Positions 14,674 to 20,432 of a DNA stretch of 20,432 nt are shown in pieces. The translations under genes and the position numbers were made by a program. Location: assembly GCA_900553055.1 (NCBI GenBank), contig USBV01000010.1, positions 1 to 20,432 on the forward strand, written 5' to 3'. The notes beneath the pieces were generated by a model, which searched no databases, was not told the DNA's origin, and saw only the letters and a list, made by a program, of their open reading frames with translations. The stretch is from an uncultured Phascolarctobacterium sp. GTDB taxonomy: Bacteria > Bacillota > Negativicutes > Acidaminococcales > Acidaminococcaceae. How positions within the stretch are numbered: position 1 is the stretch's first letter; the number at the start of each line of letters is the position of its first letter.

Positions 14674-14708
14674 CACCGTCGATACTGAGTATCGGCGGTG
14701 TATTTTTT
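14674..14708 (+). terminator. Rho-independent terminator after galU
   Basis: CACCGTCGATAC (14674-14685) pairs with GTATCGGCGGTG (14689-14700) over 12 bp with one G-U pair and a 3-base loop. A run of six T follows (14703-14708). Confidence 0.9.
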
Positions 14709-14758
14709 AGCTTATCGTAACCTTGTGGAGTTAGAATAGGTGTTTTATATCCTTTATC

Positions 14759-14787
14759 TTGGCTTGACAGGTTATTGGTGTTATAAT
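14759..14787 (+). promoter_or_regulatory. Promoter for murI
   Basis: TTGGCT (14759-14764) and TATAAT (14782-14787) are spaced by 17 bases, 26 bases before the ATG. An overlapping perfect TTGACA (14764-14769) is only 12 bases from the same TATAAT. Confidence 0.6.
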
Positions 14788-14813
14788 AATAATGGCAAAG
14801 GAGGTTTTTGGTT

Positions 14814-15617
14814 ATGAGAAAGGATGCACCTATTGGCGTACTTGATTCTGGCGTGGGCGGACTTTCGGTTCTGAAATGCTTGCATCAGCTGTTGCCACAT
14901 GAGGATTTTATATATGTTGGTGATACAGCTCGCACACCCTATGGCACAAGGCCGGAGCAGGAAATTCGTGGCTTTGTCGCAGAAATCATCGATTGGCTGG
15001 CGGTACAGGGTGTTAAAGAGGTTGTTATTGCCTGCAATACGCTGACCATGCTTGGTGTGGAGAGCCTGAAGGGAGAGCACAAATTTCCCGTTGTGGGCAT
15101 GTCCAAAGGCGAGCAGCTGCTCTTAGCAGCCAGCAAGAAGAAAAAAATTGGCGTTTTTGCCACACCCTTTACTATCAGCACCGAAGCTCATAAAAAGGCG
15201 ATTTTAGCGGCGGATTCTACGGCGGAGGTCTATCCCATGGGCTGCGCTAAATTCGTTCCCTTGATTGAGGGTGAACAGTTCACAAGTCCGGAGCTGCCCG
15301 CAGCTATCGCTGAATATGCAGCACCGTTAAAGGCTGCCGGTGTGGACGCTTTGATTTTGTCCTGCACGCACTATCCCTTTATTAAGGAGCAGATTGCGGC
15401 AGAATTCGGCCCCGAGGTTACAATTATTGACCCGGCAGAGGCGACCAGCGAGCTTGCTATAGCGGCCTTAGATGAAGCAGGTTTAGCTAAAAATGAGGGC
15501 GTGGGCAGGGTAACAATTTGCGGCACTGCTGATATTGAGCGCGTGCAGCGATTGGCGCAAAGAATGTTGCCAGTGGAGGACTGCTCCTTTAAGGAAATAA
15601 ACCTGCAGGAAAAATAA
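14814..15617 (+). CDS. murI: Glutamate racemase
   Basis: A 267-residue cofactor-independent racemase that supplies D-glutamate for peptidoglycan. The N-terminus GVLDSGVGGLSVLK and DTARTPYGTR are family hallmarks. The two catalytic cysteines lie in VIACNT (about residue 73) and LSCTHYP (about residue 184). The first cysteine is followed by LTMLG where most MurI proteins have ASA, and the central region reads SKGEQLLLAA where others have a PAVKPA-like stretch. The protein is therefore somewhat divergent, and a related aspartate/glutamate racemase activity cannot be excluded. AAAGGAGG (14797-14804) is 9 bases before ATG 14814, so the TTG at 14808 is rejected. The gene has its own promoter. No terminator is seen before the antiporter operon, so some read-through is possible. 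Confidence 0.9.
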   Translation: MRKDAPIGVLDSGVGGLSVLKCLHQLLPHEDFIYVGDTARTPYGTRPEQEIRGFVAEIIDWLAVQGVKEVVIACNTLTMLGVESLKGEHKFPVVGMSKGEQLLLAASKKKKIGVFATPFTISTEAHKKAILAADSTAEVYPMGCAKFVPLIEGEQFTSPELPAAIAEYAAPLKAAGVDALILSCTHYPFIKEQIAAEFGPEVTIIDPAEATSELAIAALDEAGLAKNEGVGRVTICGTADIERVQRLAQRMLPVEDCSFKEINLQEK

Positions 15618-15674
15618 TTACTTTATTTTGGTATTAACTTAGAATACAGGCAGGAGATTTTTCTATTTTGTCAA

Positions 15675-15700
15675 ATGTATACATGTATTCAGATTATACA
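15675..15700. promoter_or_regulatory. Palindromic sites upstream of the antiporter operon
   Basis: ATGTATACAT (15675-15684) is a perfect 10-base palindrome. TGTATA (15677-15682) and TATACA (15695-15700) also form a wider inverted repeat. TTGTCA (15668-15673) could be a -35 box, but no -10 lies at standard spacing. The site is operator-like; its regulator is unknown. Confidence 0.35.
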
Positions 15701-15727
15701 AAAATATTATAAAGAAAGGTGGTAGCT

Positions 15728-16303
15728 GTGGAAAAGCAGGGAGTATTAAACAACAAGAATATTGTGGGCTCGTCCCTAATCCATAAGCTGTCCATGTTTG
15801 TGGTGCTTTTTGGGTTTTGGATGGTTTTGTCGGGTAGAACAGAAACCAAGTTCATCGTGTACGGCCTCATTACGGCTTTGCTAACTACCTGGGTAACCTA
15901 TCCCTTGCTGCTGGTTCCTAATAAGGATGGTAGCAAGCAATACTTTGTTTTTGGTGTATCCATCCCCAAATTCATCATGTACTTCTTCTGGCTTATGTGG
16001 CAGCTGGTTCTGGCCAATGTCGACGTTTTGTTGGCTACAACGGCGCAAGAGCTGGACATCGACCCGAAGGTGGTTCGCTTTTATTTTAGAGCGGATAACC
16101 CCATGGCCTCTGTAGTATTGGCCAACTCCATTACGCTGACTCCTGGTACTGTAACTATCAACGTTACCGATGATGGCTTGTACGAGATTCACGCTCTGAC
16201 GAAGGGCGCGGCTGCCGGTGTCTTGGATGGCTCTATGCAAAAGAAGGTTGCTGATTTGTATGGAGAAAAATTTGATTTTGCTGTAGCGGAGGGTGAGGAA
16301 TAA
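15728..16303 (+). CDS. mnhE: Mrp-type antiporter subunit E (MnhE/MrpE/MbhA)
   Basis: A 191-residue membrane subunit of a multi-subunit cation/proton antiporter. Three hydrophobic segments lie in the first half (MFVVLFGFWMVL, FIVYGLITALLTTWV and FIMYFFWLMWQLVLANVDVL). A soluble tail follows with the family signature LANSITLTPGTVTI (about 133-146). The start is set at GTG 15728, behind AAAGGTGG (15715-15722) at 5 bases; an in-frame GTG at 15719 lies inside that site. It is the first gene of a run of at least nine genes that overlap or nearly touch. Putting E first, rather than A first, is the order of archaeal MBH/MBS and some Mrp loci, not of Bacillus mrpABCDEFG. Confidence 0.93.
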   Translation: MEKQGVLNNKNIVGSSLIHKLSMFVVLFGFWMVLSGRTETKFIVYGLITALLTTWVTYPLLLVPNKDGSKQYFVFGVSIPKFIMYFFWLMWQLVLANVDVLLATTAQELDIDPKVVRFYFRADNPMASVVLANSITLTPGTVTINVTDDGLYEIHALTKGAAAGVLDGSMQKKVADLYGEKFDFAVAEGEE

Positions 16304-16305
16304 TT

Positions 16306-16569
16306 ATGAATGTAATCTTTTTTATCCTAATGGTTTCTATCCTCTTTGTTATTGGTGCTATGCTGCAGCGCTTGTTTTACGGACCAACGATTTATGATCG
16401 CATGAACGGCTTAGGTGTTATCGGCGCAGATACGATTCTGCTCCTGGTGCTTTTTGGCTATATCGACGGTCGTCCGGATATGTATGTTGATATTGCCATT
16501 TCCTACGCCTTTTTGGGCTTCATTGGTTCTGTTATCGTCGCAAAATTCCTGGGAGGTAAAAATATATGA
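16306..16569 (+). CDS. mnhF: Mrp-type antiporter subunit F (MnhF/MrpF/MbhB)
   Basis: An 87-residue protein with three membrane helices. It has the family motif LFYGPTIYDRMNGLGVIGAD (22-41) and a second conserved stretch, DIAISYAFLGFIGS. It begins 2 bases after mnhE and overlaps mnhG by 4 bases (ATGA), so the three are translationally coupled. It is a structural part of the membrane ion-translocating module. Confidence 0.93.
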   Translation: MNVIFFILMVSILFVIGAMLQRLFYGPTIYDRMNGLGVIGADTILLLVLFGYIDGRPDMYVDIAISYAFLGFIGSVIVAKFLGGKNI

Positions 16570-16979
16570 TTGAAGCATTCGGTCTTAATTCTCTCAGAGA
16601 GCTTATTGCAGCTATTTTCATGCTGGGCGGCTTGGTTTTCTTCGTCGGCTCGGCCATTGGTATGCTGCGCTTGCCGGATTTTTATTCTAGAATTCATGCC
16701 TCCGGCAATAGTGAAACCTTGGGCTGCACCCTTTCCTTCATCGGCTTGATGATTTATGAGGGCCCCACTTTAACAGCTGTGAAGATGGCCTTTGCCTTCC
16801 TCATTGTGTTCATGGCTAACCCCATTGGCTCCCATATTTTGGGTAAGGCAGCCTATAAATCCGGTCATCCTGTGTGGACACTGGAAACCAAGGGCGCCAA
16901 AAAGCTGGTTGGCCTGGAAAAACAGGACCACAGTGCGGATGAGCCCGTAGGCCATATCAGACAAAAGGAGGATAAATAA
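16566..16979 (+). CDS. mnhG: Mrp-type antiporter subunit G (MnhG/MrpG/MbhC)
   Basis: A 137-residue subunit with three membrane helices. The signature IGMLRLPDFYSRIHASGNSE (32-51) is followed by TLGCTL and FLIVFMANPIGSHILGKAAY. The last 40 residues are a charged cytoplasmic tail (about 100-137, rich in K, E, D and H) longer than in many homologues. It overlaps mnhF by 4 bases and abuts the next gene directly (stop codon then ATG 16980). Confidence 0.92.
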   Translation: MIEAFGLNSLRELIAAIFMLGGLVFFVGSAIGMLRLPDFYSRIHASGNSETLGCTLSFIGLMIYEGPTLTAVKMAFAFLIVFMANPIGSHILGKAAYKSGHPVWTLETKGAKKLVGLEKQDHSADEPVGHIRQKEDK

Positions 16980-17222
16980 ATGCAGATATATCTTGTTGAA
17001 GCAATTTTATTGATTTTCCTGATTCTGATTACCTGCGCAGTTATTTTCTGCAAGGATATTTTGAGTGCAGCTATTATTTATAGCGGCTTCAGCTTCTGTG
17101 CCGTGCTGCTCTATTTGATGATGGGCTCTCCTGACGTAGCCTTTACTGAGGCAGTTATCGGTACTATTTCTACAATCTTCTTTGTAGCTTCACTAAGAAA
17201 AATTGACAGGTGGTGTAAATAA
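16980..17222 (+). CDS. MbhD-like subunit (DUF4040; first part of MrpA C-terminus)
   Basis: An 80-residue, three-helix protein matching the DUF4040/MbhD family, which corresponds to part of the C-terminal extension of full-length MrpA. Characteristic segments are CKDILSAAIIYSGFSFCAVL and GSPDVAFTEAVIGTISTIFF; the conserved TEAVIG helix is present. In Bacillus-type Mrp this region is fused to a large NuoL-like MrpA, whereas in archaeal MBH/MBS complexes it is a separate subunit, as here. Its stop codon overlaps the next start by one base (TAATG). GGAGG lies just inside the end of mnhG. Confidence 0.88.
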   Translation: MQIYLVEAILLIFLILITCAVIFCKDILSAAIIYSGFSFCAVLLYLMMGSPDVAFTEAVIGTISTIFFVASLRKIDRWCK

Positions 17223-17548
17223 TGCGTGGCTTAGTTGCAGTAATTCTTGCGATTATGACGGGCATGTTCTGCTCCGTTGTAACCTATTTGCCGCAAATTG
17301 GTGATGCCAATACGGCCCCTAACCAGCATGTTACCCCGACCTATATTTCCCGCAGTGCGGAGGATACAGGCTCTCCTAACATCGTAACCGGCGTCATCAT
17401 TGACTACAGAGGCTTCGATACCATGTGGGAGACCTCGGTAATGTTCCTGGCAGGCTTGACCACGGTGCTGGTGCTCACTAGCAATCCTGTTGGTCGTCGT
17501 CCTGAAGAGGAGCCGGAGGATCCGGAGGAAGGAGAGATTATCAAATGA
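17222..17548 (+). CDS. MbhE-like subunit (second part of MrpA C-terminus)
   Basis: A 108-residue protein corresponding to the end of MrpA. There is one membrane helix at the N-terminus (VAVILAIMTGMFCSVVTYL), an extracytoplasmic stretch, then the hallmark TGVIIDYRGFDTMWETSVMF helix region (about 57-76) and a C-terminal helix. It ends in a very acidic, proline-rich tail (PEEEPEDPEEGE). The hallmark matches the DFRGFDT motif of MrpA C-termini and MbhE. It overlaps the upstream gene by one base and mnhB by four. Confidence 0.87.
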   Translation: MRGLVAVILAIMTGMFCSVVTYLPQIGDANTAPNQHVTPTYISRSAEDTGSPNIVTGVIIDYRGFDTMWETSVMFLAGLTTVLVLTSNPVGRRPEEEPEDPEEGEIIK

Positions 17549-18000
17549 TGAAAGAACCATTTGGTGGCCTCATCCTCAATGTGGCCTTTCGTATGCTGGT
17601 GCCCTTTACCATTGTCTATGGTGTTTATGTACTGTGCTTGGGCGAGTTTTCCCCGGGCGGCGGCTTCCAGGCTGGTGCACTGTTGGCAGTGGGCGTGCTT
17701 TTGGCGCGCTTGATTTTGGGCTTTGATACCAAGTTTAATGTTTTAGGAAAAACCTCCGTGGTTTTGGCAGGCGTAGGTACCTTCCTGTATGCTTTCACAG
17801 GTTGGCTGACTCTGTTCGGCGGTGCGGACTATTTCCTAAATTATGATTATATGCCGATTGTGCTGGAGCCGAAGCATGAAATGCATGCTATGGGCATTTT
17901 CCTCATTGAAATCGGCGTTGCCATCTGCGTAATGATGACAATTATTAATCTGCTTGATGCAATCGTGAAAAGGGGTGAAGATGATGGAAGTGTTGAATGA
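17545..18000 (+). CDS. mnhB: Mrp-type antiporter subunit B (MnhB/MrpB/MbhF)
   Basis: A 151-residue four-helix protein. The family core is LVPFTIVYGVYVLCLGEFSP (18-37) followed by GGGFQAGALLAVGVLL. Conserved later segments are GVGTFLYAFTGW, and HAMGIFLIEIGVAICVMMTI at the last helix. It overlaps the preceding gene by 4 bases. Its last codons contain the ribosome binding site and start of mnhC (overlap of about 17 bases). An in-frame ATG at 17548 is the alternative start. Confidence 0.93.
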   Translation: MMKEPFGGLILNVAFRMLVPFTIVYGVYVLCLGEFSPGGGFQAGALLAVGVLLARLILGFDTKFNVLGKTSVVLAGVGTFLYAFTGWLTLFGGADYFLNYDYMPIVLEPKHEMHAMGIFLIEIGVAICVMMTIINLLDAIVKRGEDDGSVE

Positions 18001-18358
18001 GTTTTTAAAAACTAAAGGCATCTACTCCCTGGTTATGATTCTCTTTTTCTTAGGCGTGTATGGCATGGTTTTGAGCAAAAACTACATGAAAAAGCTCATG
18101 GCTATGAATGTTATGCAGGTTGCAGTTATTTTCTTCTACCTGTGCTTCGCCCAAAAGGACGGTGCGATGATTCCTATTCAAAATGGCATCACCACCGACC
18201 CCAATGCCTATATTAACCCCCTTCCTCATGGCCTGATGCTGACAGCGATCGTTGTTAGCCTTGGTACCACCGGCGTAGCTATCGCACTTTTGATGCGTAT
18301 TAAAGAGATTTATGGCTCCGTTGAGGAAGTAGAGGTATTGAGGAGGGCAAGTAAATGA
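17984..18358 (+). CDS. mnhC: Mrp-type antiporter subunit C (MnhC/MrpC/MbhG, NuoK-like)
   Basis: A 124-residue, three-helix homologue of complex I subunit NuoK. It has GVYGMVLSKNYMKKLMAMNV (a conserved loop between helices one and two) and the family motif PLPHGLMLTAIVVSLGTTGV in helix three. AGGGG (17971-17975) lies 8 bases before ATG 17984 and 5 bases before ATG 17981; either may be used. It overlaps mnhB upstream and mnhD downstream (ATGA). In the assembled complex it packs against the D-type antiporter subunit. Confidence 0.92.
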   Translation: MEVLNEFLKTKGIYSLVMILFFLGVYGMVLSKNYMKKLMAMNVMQVAVIFFYLCFAQKDGAMIPIQNGITTDPNAYINPLPHGLMLTAIVVSLGTTGVAIALLMRIKEIYGSVEEVEVLRRASK

Positions 18359-19848
18359 CACAGCATGCTCCAATATTTATCGTTCTACTGCCCTTAACAG
18401 CATCGCTTTTATGCATGCTGTTTAGCCGCATCAAAAAGGAGCTGGGCGCGTGGATTGTAATGGCCTCCATCGTGGGTGCCTTCCTCAGTGCTTGCACCGT
18501 GCTCCAACGCGTTATCGCTACCGGCGGCAAAACCTGGCACTATTGGATGGGCGGCTGGCAGCCTCCTATCGGCATTGAATTTGCCCTTGATCCTTTAAAC
18601 AGCGTGCTGGCTGTGCTGGTAACCTTTATTTCCATGATGGTTGCTTTATACAGCAAGCCCTTTGTGAAGGAAGAGGATTGGCTCCATGTGGGTGGCTATT
18701 ACACCCTGTTTGGTCTGTTGACCGTGGGCCTGTGCGGCATGATTATTACGGGCGACGTATTTAACCTTTACGTTTATCTGGAAATTATGTCCCTGTCCGG
18801 CTATGGATTGATTTCCCTCGGCGGCAAAAAATCCATGCTGGCAGCCTTCCGTTATCTGTTAATCGGCACCATTGGTGCTTCCCTGTACCTTTTGGGCGTT
18901 GGTTATCTGTACGCTCTGACCGGTACCCTGAACATGGCGGACTTGGCTCAAAGAGTTGTTCCCTTTATCGGCACGCCGCTCTTTGCTATCGCTGTGGCCT
19001 GCTTCATCATTGGCTTTGGTATTAAGATGGCGCTGTTCCCGCTGCACGGCTGGCAGCCCGATGCTTATACCTTTGCTCATCCCGGTGCAGCTGCCTTCAT
19101 CGCAGGCTGCATGAGTAAGGCTCCTGCCTATGCTTTGATTCGCTTCATGTACTACATTTTCAAGGTTGATAGCCCTGTAATGCACAGCGCACTGAACGTT
19201 TTGGGTATTTTGGGTATCGCAGGTATTTTGATTGGCTCCATTATGGCCATGGCTCAGTACGACTTCCGTCGTATGCTAGCCTATTCCTCTGTAGCCCAAA
19301 TTGGCTATATCGCTATTGGTATGGCCATGGGCAACATGTATGGCTTCATCGGCGCCGTACTGCACATCATTAACCATGCCTTCATGAAATGCAGCCTGTT
19401 CCTAGTTATCGGTGGCGTTGAGCATCGCTTTGGCGAGGTTAACTTGTATCGCTTGGGTGGTTTGAATAAAAAGATGACCATCAGCACCATCACCGTAACC
19501 CTGGCAGCACTTTCCATGATTGGCTTGCCGCCAACTGCGGGCTTCTTCAGTAAATGGTATTTGATGATGGGTGCTTACACCGGTCAGCAATATTTCTACA
19601 TTGCCGTGCTGGTAGTCAGCTCCCTGCTGAATGCGATTTACTTCTTCCGTATCATTGAGCAAATGTTTGTACAGCGCGAAGCTTCCCTCACCGAGGTGCA
19701 TCCTCACAAGGGTAAGCTGGGACTGCCCTTCAGCATGGCTCTGCCGATTTTCGTAATGGGCATTGGTATTCTGGTGCTGGGCTTCTACAGCGTGGACATT
19801 GTTACGGATATCATTAAATTAGGCTTGCCGGAGGTGTTCTTGAGATGA
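18355..19848 (+). CDS. mnhD: Mrp-type antiporter subunit D (MnhD/MrpD/MbhH)
   Basis: A 497-residue, about 14-helix homologue of the NuoL/M/N proton-pumping subunits. The key charged residues of the ion path are present: E143 in VYLEIMSLSGYG, K224 in GFGIKMALFPLHGWQPDA with H231, and K255 in MSKAPAYALI. The AYSSVAQIGY helix and the INHAFMKCSLF segment (second channel) are also typical. Length matches MrpD (about 490-500). ATG overlaps the mnhC stop codon by 4 bases, and its own stop codon overlaps the next subunit in the same way. This is the core translocating subunit of the module. Confidence 0.95.
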   Translation: MTQHAPIFIVLLPLTASLLCMLFSRIKKELGAWIVMASIVGAFLSACTVLQRVIATGGKTWHYWMGGWQPPIGIEFALDPLNSVLAVLVTFISMMVALYSKPFVKEEDWLHVGGYYTLFGLLTVGLCGMIITGDVFNLYVYLEIMSLSGYGLISLGGKKSMLAAFRYLLIGTIGASLYLLGVGYLYALTGTLNMADLAQRVVPFIGTPLFAIAVACFIIGFGIKMALFPLHGWQPDAYTFAHPGAAAFIAGCMSKAPAYALIRFMYYIFKVDSPVMHSALNVLGILGIAGILIGSIMAMAQYDFRRMLAYSSVAQIGYIAIGMAMGNMYGFIGAVLHIINHAFMKCSLFLVIGGVEHRFGEVNLYRLGGLNKKMTISTITVTLAALSMIGLPPTAGFFSKWYLMMGAYTGQQYFYIAVLVVSSLLNAIYFFRIIEQMFVQREASLTEVHPHKGKLGLPFSMALPIFVMGIGILVLGFYSVDIVTDIIKLGLPEVFLR

Positions 19849-20432
19849 CGATTATAGATTGCAGACCCTTTCTGGCAGTAGGTGTTTCCTTTATTGCGGT
19901 TATTTTGATTGCCTTCAGCAGACGCTGGCCCAACCTGCGCGAGGCCTGGAGTGTAATCGCTTCCGTACTCAAGTTTGGCATTATTCTGTCCATGCTGCCC
20001 GCCGTTTTGGATGGCAATGTTTACCAATGGACACTGTGCCAAATCACTGATACTGTGGGCTTAACCCTGCGCACCGACCCGGCGGGCATGATTTTTGCAA
20101 CGCTGGCCTCCATGCTGTGGGTGCCCATGAACTTCTATTCCATCGGCTATATGCGCTGCAACCAGGAGCGCGAGCAGACCGGTTACTTTGCAGCATTTGC
20201 CATGTGCATGAGCGCAGTAATGGGTATCGCGATGGCCGAAAACCTGTTGACATTCTTCATTTTTTACGAGCTGCTGACCTTAGCAAGCTATCCCTTGGTG
20301 CTGCATAAGCGTAACCAAGAGGCTTTGATGGCCAGCCGTAAATATTTGATTTACACCTTGATTTCCGGCCAGTTCTTCCTGGCAGGTGTTATCGCCGTAT
20401 ACTGCATTAGCGGTACCATGAGCTTCACCGCC
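19845..20432 (+). CDS. Second NuoL/MrpD-like antiporter subunit (partial, 3' end outside window)
   Basis: The frame opens at ATG 19845 (ATGA overlap with mnhD) and runs without a stop to the window edge, giving 196 residues of a second NuoL/M/N-family protein. It begins with a hydrophobic helix (FLAVGVSFIAVILIAF). The conserved DPAGMIFATLASMLW and FYSIGYM segments follow. The TM5 glutamate E142 is in FIFYELLTLASYPLVL, aligned with E143 of mnhD, and the ASRKYLIYTLISGQ helix comes next. It is clearly distinct from mnhD. Archaeal MBS has two such subunits (MbsH and MbsH'), whereas Bacillus Mrp has a long MrpA and one MrpD. Whether this one has the C-terminal lateral helix of NuoL is not visible. 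Confidence 0.88.
   Translation, partial: MTIIDCRPFLAVGVSFIAVILIAFSRRWPNLREAWSVIASVLKFGIILSMLPAVLDGNVYQWTLCQITDTVGLTLRTDPAGMIFATLASMLWVPMNFYSIGYMRCNQEREQTGYFAAFAMCMSAVMGIAMAENLLTFFIFYELLTLASYPLVLHKRNQEALMASRKYLIYTLISGQFFLAGVIAVYCISGTMSFTA

Noticed and set aside
14764..14787. Perfect TTGACA paired with TATAAT before murI
   Set aside because: The spacer is only 12 bases; the overlapping TTGGCT with a 17-base spacer is a better fit.
15728..20432. A standard Bacillus-type mrpABCDEFG operon
   Set aside because: The gene order, the separate MbhD-like and MbhE-like genes and the second D-like subunit do not fit; no MrpA core is present in the window.

Overview
The window has a moderate GC content, strong AGGAGG-type ribosome binding sites and tightly packed genes. 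It reads as a chromosomal segment of a Gram-positive-lineage anaerobe (Bacillota). A Negativicutes-type host is plausible, but that is inference from gene content and style; no rRNA or other marker is present. I saw no tRNA, rRNA, CRISPR array, insertion sequence or prophage.

Layout. (1) Positions 1-684, minus strand: the 5' part of tcdA (tRNA t6A dehydratase), divergent from a radical SAM gene (1089-1988). The 400-base divergent gap holds promoters, an 18-bp Rex-like palindrome and a pair of direct repeats. (2) 2106-3986: a DhaR/AcoR-type activator (GAF-PAS-AAA+-Fis HTH) that lacks the GAFTGA loop. (3) 4258-5439: a membrane-anchored M23 peptidase with its own promoter and a strong terminator. 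(4) 5646-8643: a probable operon of dhaL, dhaK, an lsrF-like aldolase/thiolase and a 105-residue VOC-like protein. A 138-base imperfect palindrome lies between dhaK and lsrF. (5) 8756-11614: an ABC importer of the TrpXYZ type (lipoprotein, permease, ATPase) with its own promoter and a terminator after the lipoprotein gene. (6) 11764-15617: a small XRE regulator, two HAD phosphatases, galU and murI. (7) 15728 to the right edge: a tightly overlapping Mrp/MBH-type cation antiporter operon in the order E-F-G-MbhD-MbhE-B-C-D, then a second D/NuoL-like subunit cut by the window.

How the genes may work together. DhaK keeps all three E. coli active-site residues at identical numbers (His56, Asp109, His218). 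The aldolase has its Schiff-base lysine at position 203, as in E. coli LsrF. The locus therefore looks like a route that imports a small ketose or diketone, phosphorylates it with DhaKL, possibly rearranges it with the VOC protein, and cleaves it with LsrF to DHAP plus a two-carbon product. It contains none of LsrK, LsrG or LsrABCD, and no DhaM. This combination is the most interesting candidate system here. The second is the Mrp-like operon, which has a split MrpA C-terminus and two antiporter-like subunits, as in archaeal MBS/MBH complexes; what it drives lies beyond the right edge.
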